Positions 7,233 through 15,736 of a stretch of 62,120 nucleotides of DNA are shown here, piece by piece (the stretch's first letter is position 1; every line of letters begins with the position of its first letter). The notes beneath the pieces were generated by a model. The model was not told the origin of the DNA. It did not search any database and saw nothing but the letters and a program-made list of their open reading frames with translations. The DNA lies in assembly GCF_020404765.1 (NCBI RefSeq), contig NZ_JAIVEM010000162.1, forward strand, positions 1-62,120, in the 5' to 3' direction. This stretch comes from Paenibacillus sp. BJ-4. Lineage in GTDB: Bacteria; Bacillota; Bacilli; Paenibacillales; Paenibacillaceae. Position numbers and translations under genes: made by a program.

Positions 7233-8090
7233 TCCACAGTAATGTACTTTGAAATAGGCATTCTTCATCCTGAAATCAGCAGGAGCGTTGTTCTGTCAGC
7301 ATTTTATAACCCCATCCTCCGCATCCGAACAGGTTCATTAACCATATATAAAATATTCTTATACAACTTCATTTGGAATGATCCTTAAGTTTAATTGTAA
7401 CTAAAAGGTACTAGTCAAAGACACCATCTTCCACAAGTTTATCTACTGCACCCAAGCCATTGGATGAATAAACATATATACTTTAACAAACTCAGGATCT
7501 CAAAGTGAGATATCCCCTAAACGCTTACGAAGTCGAATCACGATAGATTATGTACTGATATTGCAGCAGTCCATTCAGACGCCCCAGTTTCCCACAAGCG
7601 CGGTCTATCATTAAGATCAGACTACAGATTAGCCCACGCGCCCATCGTGCCTGGAACCCAAAGTTTTGATCGTCAGCAGCTCGCTCTCCACAATAGGGAG
7701 CACAAGGCAGCTTGATTTGCCCTAGTTATCGTAGTAAAAACGATGAGCAAATCCTTAAGGTTGATGGTGAGCGTTAGCCGACATAAGAGGTTAATAACAG
7801 ATAAAATTGAAATAGATGAGCGAGGCTATTGAACGAAAAAAGAAAGATAAAAAGATTACTTGTACTTAAAAATCTATTTCAAGCAAAGGGCACATCTTTT
7901 TTAAACGCATAGGATGAGGTTTCTAAGCGTTTTCATCATTCTAGACACATAATCCCTTACTTTACTTAAAAGTGGCGTACACATCAAAGGAAATGGGAAA
8001 TAACACACGAGGGGACAAATAGCCTCAATGAACAACCGGTTGCTAAATTTCAAAACTACACATTCAAAAACAATTGAGCTTCAATTTAAA
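7233..8090. other. gene-poor gap between rpsI and cysH
   Basis: About 850 bp without a convincing gene, in a region that is otherwise packed. On the minus strand a stop-free stretch at 7525-7725 (66 codons) contains PCAPYCGE, then GFQARWARGLICS; its only ATG is in the middle and no ribosome binding site is seen. It may be a gene remnant or chance. The rest is AT-rich with frequent stops in all frames. No tRNA or intact mobile-element end was recognised. Confidence 0.5.
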
Positions 8091-8123
8091 TAAAAAAGAC
8101 CCCCAACCCAATGGTTGAGAGCC
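8091..8123 (-). terminator. intrinsic terminator of rplM-rpsI
   Basis: Minus strand: an 11-bp stem (GGCTCTCAACC/GGTTGGGGGTC, with G-U pairs), a 4-nt loop and then TTTTTTA. It lies 15 bp past the rpsI stop and closes the operon. Confidence 0.9.
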
Positions 8124-8137
8124 TTTGAACGTTGATA

Positions 8138-8530
8138 TTAACGTTTCGAGAACTGTGGTGCACGACGAGCAGCTTTAAGACCGTACTTCTTACGTTCTTT
8201 CATACGTGGGTCACGAGTCAGGAAGCCTGCTTTTTTCAAAGCTGGACGGAATTCCGGGTCTGCTTTCAACAGAGCACGTGAAATACCGTGGCGAATTGCG
8301 CCTGCTTGACCAGAGATACCACCGCCATGAGCAATAACGAGTACGTCATAGCTACCAATTGTTTCTGTCAGGTTCAATGGTTGTTTAACGATCAGTTTGA
8401 GTGTTTCCAAACCGAAATATTCATTAATATCACGCTTGTTAATGACAATGCGTCCTTCACCCGGTACGAGACGAACACGAGCTACCGAATGTTTACGACG
8501 ACCTGTCCCATAGTATTGTACTTGTGCCAT
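8138..8530 (-). CDS. rpsI: 30S ribosomal protein S9
   Basis: 130 residues, full family length. S9 sits in the head of the 30S subunit, and its basic tail reaches the P-site tRNA; the tail here is RRAPQFSKR, ending in the conserved SKR. The N terminus MAQVQYYGTGRRKHSVARVR is typical. AAAGGAGG precedes the ATG. It is translated after rplM in a two-gene operon and is followed by a terminator. Confidence 0.98.
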   Translation of the reverse strand: MAQVQYYGTGRRKHSVARVRLVPGEGRIVINKRDINEYFGLETLKLIVKQPLNLTETIGSYDVLVIAHGGGISGQAGAIRHGISRALLKADPEFRPALKKAGFLTRDPRMKERKKYGLKAARRAPQFSKR

Positions 8531-8549
8531 GAAACTGTCCTCCTTTTAA

Positions 8550-8987
8550 TTATCCGCGAAGTTCGTAAACTTCAGGTTTTTGTGCTGCATGTGGATGCTC
8601 AGTGCCTCTGTAAGCTTTCAATCTCAGCTTCATTTTTTCGCCTTGACGAGTTTTAGGAAGCATACCGTGAACAGCCAATTCCAACATACGTTCAGGTTTG
8701 TTTTTAACCATGTCTTGTGCAACTGTTACTTTCAAACCACCTGGGTGCATGGAGTGACGGTAGTATTTCTTGTTCTCCATTTTTTTACCAGTCAATACGA
8801 TTTTCTCTGCATTGATTACAACAACGAAATCACCTGTGTCCACATGTGGTGTAAATTGTGGCTTGTGTTTACCGCGGATCAACGCAGCTGCTTCGCTTGC
8901 CAGACGACCGAGCGTTTTACCTTCAGCATCGATGATGTGCCAGTTACGCTCAACTTCATTTGGCTTAGCCATATACGTAGTACGCAT
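8550..8987 (-). CDS. rplM: 50S ribosomal protein L13
   Basis: 145 residues, family length, beginning MRTTYMAKPNEVERNWHIID. L13 is an early-assembly 23S rRNA-binding protein. A longer in-frame start exists upstream, but AAGGAGG placed 9 nt before the ATG at 8987 and the family N terminus fix this one. It leads the rplM-rpsI operon from its own promoter and a leader of about 140 nt. Confidence 0.98.
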   Translation of the reverse strand: MRTTYMAKPNEVERNWHIIDAEGKTLGRLASEAAALIRGKHKPQFTPHVDTGDFVVVINAEKIVLTGKKMENKKYYRHSMHPGGLKVTVAQDMVKNKPERMLELAVHGMLPKTRQGEKMKLRLKAYRGTEHPHAAQKPEVYELRG

Positions 8988-9127
8988 AAAAAGTTTCCTC
9001 CTTAAGTTCATTAACAGAAATCGTCATTTATCTTCGTTCGTTAACTTGCTACATTATTGATGGATTAGATGTTGCTTTAATGTGATCATCTTAATTGGGG
9101 CTGTGGGAAAGCCATTAAGAAAACACA
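8988..9127 (-). promoter_or_regulatory. 5' leader of rplM-rpsI (candidate L13 leader)
   Basis: The transcript from the promoter at 9134-9162 has about 140 nt before rplM. It can pair CTTAAT with ATTAAG across a short GC-rich interior early in the leader. A structured L13 leader is a known Firmicutes element in this position. I match it by position and general structure, not by a scored alignment. Confidence 0.45.
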
Positions 9128-9133
9128 ACTTTT

Positions 9134-9162
9134 ATATTACAGGATAACCAGCAAATTCGCAA
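9134..9162 (-). promoter_or_regulatory. SigA-type promoter of rplM-rpsI
   Basis: Minus strand: -35 TTGCGA (9157-9162), 17 bp spacer, -10 TAATAT (9134-9139). It begins just after the truA stop codon, so rplM-rpsI can be expressed apart from truA. Confidence 0.8.
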
Positions 9163-9170
9163 GGGAAAAA

Positions 9171-9956
9171 TCAATGTTTTTTGATGTTTTCCTCATATTC
9201 CACACTCCAGAGAGTTAAAGCATGTCCTACCGCTGTAGGCCCTGCCTTTGAACGATTTTTCGCCTCTAAAATAAATGGAATATCATCGGCTGACTTCTTT
9301 CCTTCGCCCACTTCGAGCAAGGTTCCCATAATAATCCGAACCATGTGCTGCAAAAATCCGCTACCTGTAATATAAGTATGAATAATTCCCTGATCATCCG
9401 AACCCGGACGTGAAAAGGAATGGTCTACCGTCATATAGGCCTCGTAAATGGTGCGGACATGATTCGTCTTCTGGGAACGTCGAGATGCAAAAGAAGTATA
9501 GTCAAAGGTCCCCACTAAATGTGCTAGTCCCTGCTCCATTGCTTGTACATCTAGTTTTGTTGGGTGATGCGCCTGTGTACGACGGTGAAAGATGTCTGGA
9601 AATCGGTTAGCATTAATGCTGTACCGATAAGTCTTCCGCTTCGCCATACGGCGCGCATGAAAAGACAACGGCACCTCTCTCGCATCCGTAACAATAATAT
9701 CACGGGGCAACCACGCATTTAGGGCAAGGCACCAACGTTCAATAGGAATAGGCGACTCGGTATGAAAATTAAATACTTGCCCATATGCATGTACACCAGC
9801 GTCTGTGCGACCTGAACCTGTGATTTTAAGACGTTCCCCCGTCAATGAACATATAGCACTCTCCAGATAATCCTGAATCGTATTGCCGCTGGGCTGAGTC
9901 TGAAAACCATCATACTCGGTTCCGTCGTAGTTCACTTTCATGCACAAGTTCCGCAC
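9171..9956 (-). CDS. truA: tRNA pseudouridine(38-40) synthase TruA
   Basis: 261 residues, TruA family. It isomerises uridines 38-40 in the anticodon arm of many tRNAs. The catalytic aspartate is Asp52 in GSGRTDAGVHAYGQ. The start is GTG (MRNLCMKVNYDG), preceded by AAGGTG at suitable distance; the next ATG is inside the conserved N terminus. In B. subtilis the ecfA1-ecfA2-ecfT transporter genes separate rplQ and truA. Here they are missing and a terminator stands in that space. Confidence 0.95.
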   Translation of the reverse strand: MRNLCMKVNYDGTEYDGFQTQPSGNTIQDYLESAICSLTGERLKITGSGRTDAGVHAYGQVFNFHTESPIPIERWCLALNAWLPRDIIVTDAREVPLSFHARRMAKRKTYRYSINANRFPDIFHRRTQAHHPTKLDVQAMEQGLAHLVGTFDYTSFASRRSQKTNHVRTIYEAYMTVDHSFSRPGSDDQGIIHTYITGSGFLQHMVRIIMGTLLEVGEGKKSADDIPFILEAKNRSKAGPTAVGHALTLWSVEYEENIKKH

Positions 9957-10017
9957 GTTTCTTCACACCTTTACAGGGTAATCTCTGGGTCTATGAGGAT
10001 TAACCGAACATAGCAAA

Positions 10018-10041
10018 GGAGAAGCCCCTCCGGACTTCTCC
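10018..10041 (-). other. hairpin in the rplQ-truA spacer
   Basis: Inverted repeat GGAGAAG/CTTCTCC with a 10-nt GC-rich interior, immediately downstream (minus strand) of the rplQ terminator. There is no T tract after it. It could be a backup terminator or a stabilising 5' structure for truA mRNA. Confidence 0.5.
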
Positions 10042-10051
10042 AAGAGAAAAA

Positions 10052-10089
10052 AAGGGTTGTTCAGAATCAAGCTGATTCTGTCCACCCTT
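10052..10089 (-). terminator. intrinsic terminator after rplQ
   Basis: Minus strand: AAGGGT...ACCCTT outer arms and CAGAATCA/TGATTCTG inner arms around a 3-nt loop, then TTTTTTTC. It closes the S10-spc-alpha superoperon 18 bp past the rplQ stop. Confidence 0.88.
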
Positions 10090-10106
10090 CCCTCATCTTC
10101 GCCTGT

Positions 10107-10472
10107 CTACGCGCGGTCAACCAATTCCAGATATACCATTGGAGCAGCGTCGCCACGACGAGGTCCCAGTTTCAAGATACGAGTGTATCCACCTGGACGC
10201 TCATTGTAACGTGTAGCCAATTCGCTAAACAGTTTTTGGATTGCATCCTGCTCACCATCAACAGTTTCACGGCGAACGAACGCAGCCACTTGACGGCGTG
10301 CGTGCAGATCCCCTTTTTTTGCTTTGGTGATCAGCTTTTCAGCAATAGAACGAACTTCTTTTGCTTTAGCCTCAGTAGTTTGGATACGCTCGTACAAGAA
10401 CAGATCGGTTACCAAATCACGAAACAAAGCTTTACGGGCACTGGAGTTACGGCCCAATTTTTGGTATGCCAT
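10107..10472 (-). CDS. rplQ: 50S ribosomal protein L17
   Basis: 121 residues, bacterial L17 of normal length, beginning MAYQKLGRNSSARKALFRDL. It lies near the peptide exit tunnel. It is the last gene of the alpha operon, 33 bp after rpoA, with GGAGG upstream of the ATG, and is followed by a strong terminator. Confidence 0.98.
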   Translation of the reverse strand: MAYQKLGRNSSARKALFRDLVTDLFLYERIQTTEAKAKEVRSIAEKLITKAKKGDLHARRQVAAFVRRETVDGEQDAIQKLFSELATRYNERPGGYTRILKLGPRRGDAAPMVYLELVDRA

Positions 10473-10505
10473 GTAATTTCCCCTCCTTCACAAAAACGTT
10501 GCTGT

Positions 10506-11450
10506 CTATTCTTCCGTACGAAGTCCTAAACCAAGTTCCTCAAGCTTCTCTTGTACTTCTTCCAAAGATTTGCGACCCAAGTTGCGGACCTTCATCATAT
10601 CTTCTTCGGATTTAGTCGTGAGTTCTTGTACCGTATTGATACCAGCGCGCTTAAGGCAGTTATAGGAACGGACGGAGAGATCCAGCTCTTCGATCGTCAT
10701 TTCAAGAACTTTTTCTTTCTTATCTTCTTCTTTTTCGACCATAATTTCAGCATCTTTTGCTTCGTCCGTGAGACCCACGAACAACATTACATGCTCGGTC
10801 AAAATTTTGGCTCCAAGGCTCACTGCTTCCTCAGGACGAATACTTCCGTCAGTCCAAACCTCAAGTGTCAGCTTGTCATAATTCGTAACCTGGCCGACAC
10901 GCGTATTTTCTACGCCGTAGTTCACGCGTGCAATCGGAGTGTAGATGGAGTCGACGGGAATGACGCCGATCGGCTGGTCATCACGTTTATTCCGATCCTG
11001 CTTAACGTAACCGCGACCGCGATTGGCAAAAATACGCATGTGAAGTCTCGAACCCGGTCCGAGAGTAGCAATGTGAAGATCCGGATTAAGAATTTCCACA
11101 TCACTATCCGCACGGATATCTCCTGCCGTTACAACTCCTTCGCCTTCCGCATCGATTTCGAGTACCTTCTCTTCATCCGAGTGGATTTTAAGCGATAAAG
11201 CTTTCAAGTTCAGTATGATCTCCGTTACGTCTTCCTTCACACCGGGAACCGTTGCAAACTCGTGCAAAACCCCATCGATCTGAACCGATGTGACTGCTGC
11301 CCCCGGTAACGAGGATAACAGAATACGGCGAAGCGAGTTCCCCAGCGTCGTACCGTATCCGCGTTCCAGCGGTTCTACTACGAATTTTCCATAGGTGCCA
11401 TCATCATTGACGTCGACCGTCTCAATTTTCGGCTTTTCGATTTCTATCAC
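10506..11450 (-). CDS. rpoA: RNA polymerase subunit alpha
   Basis: 314 residues. The N-terminal domain (about 1-230) dimerises and nucleates assembly of beta and beta'. An acidic linker (KEEDKKEKV, about 240-250) leads to the C-terminal domain, with the helix-hairpin-helix motifs LKRAGINTVQEL and NLGRKSLEEV that contact UP elements and activators. GGAGGG lies 8 nt before the ATG. It stands between rpsK and rplQ in the usual alpha operon; rpsD is not here, as in Bacillus. Confidence 0.99.
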   Translation of the reverse strand: MIEIEKPKIETVDVNDDGTYGKFVVEPLERGYGTTLGNSLRRILLSSLPGAAVTSVQIDGVLHEFATVPGVKEDVTEIILNLKALSLKIHSDEEKVLEIDAEGEGVVTAGDIRADSDVEILNPDLHIATLGPGSRLHMRIFANRGRGYVKQDRNKRDDQPIGVIPVDSIYTPIARVNYGVENTRVGQVTNYDKLTLEVWTDGSIRPEEAVSLGAKILTEHVMLFVGLTDEAKDAEIMVEKEEDKKEKVLEMTIEELDLSVRSYNCLKRAGINTVQELTTKSEEDMMKVRNLGRKSLEEVQEKLEELGLGLRTEE

Positions 11451-11585
11451 TGCAATATCCCTCCTTCAAAACGTCGCTCCTATATGAAACATTCACCTTA
11501 TCCATAGTCAATCATGCAGTATACCTAAACATCCATTCTTGGCAATTTGTGCCGGATCTATACTACACGCAGAGGAGAAATCTCA

Positions 11586-11981
11586 TTAGACGCGACGACG
11601 TTTTGGAGGACGGCATCCGTTATGAGGTACCGGAGTTACGTCTTTAATCAGGTTAACTTCCAGACCAGCAGCTTGCAAAGAGCGGATTGCTGCTTCGCGG
11701 CCTGCGCCTGGTCCTTTAACCATAACTTCGACAGTTTTCATGCCGTGTTCCATAGCAGCTTTGGCAGCAGTTTCTGCGGCCATTTGTGCAGCGAATGGAG
11801 TAGATTTACGGGAACCGCGGAATCCCATACCGCCTGAGCTTGCCCAAGAGATTGCATTACCGTGTGGATCTGTGATCGTAACGATCGTGTTGTTGAACGT
11901 GGAACGGATGTGTGCCACGCCACTCTCGATATTTTTACGGTCACGGCGTTTTGTACGTACAACTTTTTTCGGTTTAGCCAT
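11586..11981 (-). CDS. rpsK: 30S ribosomal protein S11
   Basis: 131 residues, family length, ending in the conserved PHNGCRPPKRRRV. S11 forms part of the platform near the E site and the mRNA exit. It lies 19 bp after rpsM. The spacer to rpoA is about 135 bp, the longest in this operon; I see no clear promoter or terminator in it. Confidence 0.98.
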   Translation of the reverse strand: MAKPKKVVRTKRRDRKNIESGVAHIRSTFNNTIVTITDPHGNAISWASSGGMGFRGSRKSTPFAAQMAAETAAKAAMEHGMKTVEVMVKGPGAGREAAIRSLQAAGLEVNLIKDVTPVPHNGCRPPKRRRV

Positions 11982-12000
11982 TGAATGTTATCCTCCCTTC

Positions 12001-12369
12001 TTATTTCTTTTTGTTCGCTACAGTCCGACGAGGACCTTTACGGGTACGAGCATTGGTTTTAGTACGTTGTCCGCGAACAGGCAATCCACGACGGTGACGA
12101 ACACCACGGTAGCAGCCAATCTCAGTCAGACGTTTAATATTCAAGGAAATTTCACGACGCAGATCGCCTTCTACTTTAACTTCTTTGTCGATCGTTTCAC
12201 GTAATTTGCTCACTTCATCTTCAGTCAAATCACGAACACGCGTGTTTGCACTGATGCCTGTTTCCTTCAAAATTTTCTGAGAAGTCGTTTTACCGATTCC
12301 GAAAATGTAAGTCAAGGCGATCTCAACGCGTTTGTCACGTGGTAAATCCACACCAGCTATACGAGCCAT
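12001..12369 (-). CDS. rpsM: 30S ribosomal protein S13
   Basis: 122 residues, family length. S13 is in the head of the 30S subunit and contacts the 50S subunit and P-site tRNA. The helix-hairpin-helix segment IFGIGKTTSQKIL and the basic tail RGQRTKTNARTRKGPRRTV are typical. It is preceded by rpmJ, and AAGGGGG lies before the ATG. Confidence 0.98.
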   Translation of the reverse strand: MARIAGVDLPRDKRVEIALTYIFGIGKTTSQKILKETGISANTRVRDLTEDEVSKLRETIDKEVKVEGDLRREISLNIKRLTEIGCYRGVRHRRGLPVRGQRTKTNARTRKGPRRTVANKKK

Positions 12370-12390
12370 TTTACGCTACACCCCCTTCTA

Positions 12391-12504
12391 TTAACCTTGT
12401 TTTTGTTTGTGTTTCGGATTTTCGCAAATAACCATTACATTCCCTTTGCGGCGAATGACTTTGCATTTCTCGCAAATAGGTTTTACAGAAGGTCTTACCT
12501 TCAT
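12391..12504 (-). CDS. rpmJ: 50S ribosomal protein L36 (zinc type)
   Basis: A 37-residue gene. The translation begins MKVRPSVKPICEKCKVIRRK and ends ENPKHKQKQG. The zinc ligands C11, C14, C27 and H32 are all present, so this is the zinc-binding form. GGAGGAGG lies before the ATG. It sits between infA and rpsM as in most bacteria, with a 118 bp spacer behind infA. Confidence 0.97.
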   Translation of the reverse strand: MKVRPSVKPICEKCKVIRRKGNVMVICENPKHKQKQG

Positions 12505-12622
12505 GTTGATTACCTCCTCCAAGCTTTACCCTGGTAAAACTCGCTTCGTGAACATTCACATCGTTTTGCCGAGCAAAACAAGTTTTTTTAAATGACGTAC
12601 GTTTAATAAAAACCTGCATGAA

Positions 12623-12838
12623 TTACTTGCGGTACGTTATACGGCCTTTAGTTAAATCGTAAGGCGATAACTGTACAACCACCTTGTCGCCTGTCAAAAT
12701 ACGGATAAAGTGCATCCGCAGCTTTCCGGAAACATGAGCAAGAATTTGGTGACCGTTCTCCAGCTCTACCTTAAACGTAGCGTTTGGCAGTGGCTCGATT
12801 ACCGTACCTTCAACCTCAATGACATCTTCCTTGGCCAA
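12623..12838 (-). CDS. infA: translation initiation factor IF-1
   Basis: 71 residues, a single S1-like OB fold (MAKEDVIEVEGTVIEPLPNA, ending KGRITYRK). IF-1 occupies the A site of the 30S subunit during initiation. It starts 2 bp after the stop of the KOW-domain gene, which suggests translational coupling. Confidence 0.98.
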   Translation of the reverse strand: MAKEDVIEVEGTVIEPLPNATFKVELENGHQILAHVSGKLRMHFIRILTGDKVVVQLSPYDLTKGRITYRK

Positions 12839-12840
12839 AG

Positions 12841-13149
12841 TCAGTCTCCTTTCTCTTCAGCTTGGTATTCGGACGAGTCCAGGAAAGTTTTCACTGCGTG
12901 ACGCAGCTTTCCATTCGTCACCCGACCGCTTTCGTTTAAACTGTTTACAATCTCGCTACTAATCTTAGACTGAGGCATCAAATGAAGAACATTTTTCTTC
13001 TTCGCTTGATCAAACTTTCGTTTATCCCCATCCGCAATATATACAAACCTGCTGTCCGCTATTGAAACGACAACCGCTATCTGTCCGGCACCTCTGCCTT
13101 TCAGAATCTTCACCAGCTGACCGATTTGCAGGTTTCCTTGCTGAATCAT
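12841..13149 (-). CDS. KOW-domain RNA-binding protein (L14e/L6e/L27e-like)
   Basis: 102 residues. An N-terminal KOW motif (residues about 6-32, QIGQLVKILKGRGAGQIAVV) is followed by a basic segment (DGDKRKFDQAKKKN), as in small proteins found between map and infA in many Firmicutes. The role is unknown; RNA or ribosome binding is inferred from KOW. An upstream GTG is in frame, but AGGTG is spaced 6 nt from the ATG at 13149. It follows the map remnant with a very short spacer. Confidence 0.88.
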   Translation of the reverse strand: MIQQGNLQIGQLVKILKGRGAGQIAVVVSIADSRFVYIADGDKRKFDQAKKKNVLHLMPQSKISSEIVNSLNESGRVTNGKLRHAVKTFLDSSEYQAEEKGD

Positions 13150-13158
13150 TCCAATCAC

Positions 13159-13698
13159 CTACGCACTCAGTTTCGTGAAAATGTCCATGCCGTCCGTTGC
13201 GACCGTCTTCGTGTGCCCGTTACGAGCACAAGGAACCAAGCCCACCGTAACGACCGTCCAGTTGTCTTCCAGCGTCCCCACATGGCGAGAACCTATTTGA
13301 ATCATTGATTCAATAGCCAGCTTAATGCCGGTTTTCAGCCTCGACCCCTGTTCGGGAATACCACGGTTTGGATTCTCAATATATTGCCGAATGGCATGCG
13401 ACATTGTAAACTGGCGAGTTTTCACGAGGATATCGCCTTTGTTTAACTTGCGTCTGCCGGGAAATCCGTGCACCAGTTGTTCGTTGACTGAAGCGCAAAT
13501 GCTAGCAGGAAAACCATCATAACCTTTAGAAGACGGCACAGCTCCCTGACTGCGAATATACTGATCAGCTAAATGATCAAGTTTACCGGTCGTAATACCG
13601 GGCTCGATGTGTTCTGCCAAGTAATGGGTCGTTTCCGTCTCCATACTCTCAGCTTTCCTCATAAAGCTTAATTCCGTTCCCGACTTGCAAATGATCAT
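13159..13698 (-). pseudogene. map: degenerate methionine aminopeptidase (in-frame deletions in the catalytic core)
   Basis: 179 residues, against about 248-250 for type I MetAP. Residues 1-90 match MetAP well, including KGYDGFPASICASVNEQLVH with His77. After GDI the usual stretch holding the two metal aspartates (IDIGA...GDSAW) is gone, and the text jumps to TMSHAIRQYIEN. The YVGHGIG...HEDP block (metal histidine) is also gone. AIESM keeps one glutamate (Glu120), while the last metal glutamate (HFEHT in family members) reads ARNGHT. Four of five metal ligands are thus lost without breaking the frame. No leftover sequence is hidden in other frames, since adk ends 5 bp upstream. An active aminopeptidase must be encoded elsewhere. 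It may be a pseudogene or a non-catalytic paralogue. Confidence 0.85.
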
Positions 13699-13703
13699 TA
13701 CAG

Positions 13704-14348
13704 CTAACCCCGCAACAAGGACACGATATTTTGGGAAACCACATCAATATCCTGTTCACCGTCAATATGACGCAGAAGATTCTGGTTCTCATAAAACGTG
13801 AGGAGTGGTGCTGTTTTATTACTATATTCGTCTAGCCGTGTTCTTACGCTATCTTCGTTATCGTCAGGACGCTGATAGAGCTCCCCACCGTCTTTATCGC
13901 AAATGCCTTCAACCTTAGGAGGATTAAAGACAACATGATAGCTAGTTCCACAACTTTTGCAAACCCGCCGTCCTGTGATTCGAGCCAATAAGTTGTCACG
14001 ATCCACTTTCAGGTTGATGACATCATCAAGCTTCGTGCTCAAACGGCCCAAAATTTGATCCAAGGCTTCAGCCTGAGCTAAAGTTCTTGGAAACCCGTCC
14101 AACAAGAACCCTTTCTTGCAATCCGGCTGTTGCAGCCGTTCTTCAACGATGCCGATTGTTACGTCATCAGGAACAAGTTCACCCTTGTCGATATATTCTT
14201 TGGCTTTAATGCCAATAGGTGTTCCCTGTTTCATCGCCAGGCGAAATGCATCGCCTGTCGAGATATGAGGAATGCCGAATTCCTTCACAATGACATCTGC
14301 TTGTGTACCTTTACCAGCCCCCGGAGGGCCCATGATCAAAATATTCAC
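13704..14348 (-). CDS. adk: adenylate kinase
   Basis: 214 residues, long-LID type. The P loop GPPGAGKGT is at 7-15 and DGFPRT is near 84-89. The LID holds a structural zinc site made of Cys130, Cys133, Cys150 and Asp153, the Cys-Cys-Cys-Asp set seen in Gram-positive enzymes. It balances ATP, ADP and AMP. It lies between secY and the map remnant, the standard order secY-adk-map. Confidence 0.98.
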   Translation of the reverse strand: MNILIMGPPGAGKGTQADVIVKEFGIPHISTGDAFRLAMKQGTPIGIKAKEYIDKGELVPDDVTIGIVEERLQQPDCKKGFLLDGFPRTLAQAEALDQILGRLSTKLDDVINLKVDRDNLLARITGRRVCKSCGTSYHVVFNPPKVEGICDKDGGELYQRPDDNEDSVRTRLDEYSNKTAPLLTFYENQNLLRHIDGEQDIDVVSQNIVSLLRG

Positions 14349-14437
14349 AACCTGTCACTCCTCAGACGACCCCTACACAAGAAACAGCACAAAAGGTGCC
14401 GGTAAGCATGCGAACATCCTAAGCCGGAACCTATTGC

Positions 14438-15736
14438 CTATTTGTTGATGAAGCCTTTGTAGTGGCGTTTAATCAGTTGGCTTTCGATTTGCTTCATTGT
14501 ATCCAATGCAACACCGATAATAATGAGCAGTGAAGTACCGCCAATTTGCACGGAGCGAGGCAAGCCCGAAAGCGAACCGAAGAATACTGGCAATACGGAT
14601 ATGACTGCAAGGAACAAAGCCCCTGTCATCGTCAACCGTGACATTACTCGTGTCAGGTATTTCTCCGTAGCTTTACCCGGGCGAATCCCCGGAATATAGC
14701 CGCCGTTTTTCTTCATGTTGTCGGCCATTTGCTGCGGATTCATCTGTACAAAGGTATAGAAGAATGTGAAACCGATAATCATTACGACATACAAAACCAT
14801 GCCCAGCGGCTTGTCATAATACAAGTAAGTGGTAACCCACTTAGCCCACGCATGATCCGCCCAGAAACTCGCAATAATTGTCGGGAATTGCAGCAATGAT
14901 ACCGCAAAAATTACCGGAATAACGCCTGCCGCATTAATCTTCATCGGAATATGCGTATTCTGGCCACCGTACATTTTGTTACCAACCACACGTTTCGCAT
15001 ATTGTACCGGTATTTTCCGAATACCTTGCTGGATGTAGATAACACCAACAATAATCAGAATAACTACCAAGGCAATAATAATTGCCTTCAGAATATTCAT
15101 GAACAGCTGATCTGCCTGAATAAACTGGGATTCCACAATCGTACGAATATGTCTTGGAATACCTGCCGCAATCCCTGCAAAGATAACAATGGAGATACCA
15201 TTGCCGATTCCCTTTTCGGTAATTTGCTCACCAAGCCACATAAGGAACGTAGTCCCTGCTGTAAGCACAATTGCAATGACCAAATAATCAGCAAAAGTCG
15301 CTCCAGGAATCATCGCTGCACCGTACAGTCGGTTAAAGCCGATCGACGTTCCGAATGCTTGGATCAAGCCCAGTATTACCGTACCATACCGCGTAAGTTG
15401 AGCCAACTTCTTTTTCCCATGCTCTCCTTGTTTAGCCCATTCCGCAAGTTTCGGAATCACGTCCATTGACAGCAACTGCACAATGATAGACGCTGTAATA
15501 TATGGCATAATCCCGAGGGCGAAGATCGAAAACTGATACAAAGCGCCCCCTGAGAAGGTATTAAGGAGTCCAAATAACTCGCTTCCTGCCTGATCCTGAG
15601 ATGTAAAGACTTGCTTGTTCACGCCGGGAACCGGCACAAAAGAGCCAATACGATATACAAATAGTATAAACAGGGTAAACAGGATACGGGTTCTAAGATC
15701 CTCAACCCGCCATATATTTTTCAGGGTCTTGAACAT
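14438..15736 (-). CDS. secY: protein translocase subunit SecY
   Basis: 432 residues with ten transmembrane helices, the channel of the Sec translocon in the plasma membrane. Conserved N-terminal VPGVNK and the cytosolic loops (KWAEWAKQGE-like, and GIRPGKATEKYL before helix 9) are present. Its ATG overlaps the rplO stop codon by one base (TAATG), so it is translationally coupled to rplO. It is followed after 89 bp by adk. The partner secE is also in this window. Confidence 0.98.
   Translation of the reverse strand: MFKTLKNIWRVEDLRTRILFTLFILFVYRIGSFVPVPGVNKQVFTSQDQAGSELFGLLNTFSGGALYQFSIFALGIMPYITASIIVQLLSMDVIPKLAEWAKQGEHGKKKLAQLTRYGTVILGLIQAFGTSIGFNRLYGAAMIPGATFADYLVIAIVLTAGTTFLMWLGEQITEKGIGNGISIVIFAGIAAGIPRHIRTIVESQFIQADQLFMNILKAIIIALVVILIIVGVIYIQQGIRKIPVQYAKRVVGNKMYGGQNTHIPMKINAAGVIPVIFAVSLLQFPTIIASFWADHAWAKWVTTYLYYDKPLGMVLYVVMIIGFTFFYTFVQMNPQQMADNMKKNGGYIPGIRPGKATEKYLTRVMSRLTMTGALFLAVISVLPVFFGSLSGLPRSVQIGGTSLLIIIGVALDTMKQIESQLIKRHYKGFINK

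Noticed and set aside
7129..7260. SAM (S-box) riboswitch before cysH
   Set aside because: The leader is under 80 nt, with no S-box core sequences and no terminator.
13159..13698. Idea that map is interrupted by a frameshift or insertion element
   Set aside because: No leftover MetAP sequence exists in the other frames and no repeats flank the gaps; the neighbours abut within a few bases, so in-frame deletion fits better.
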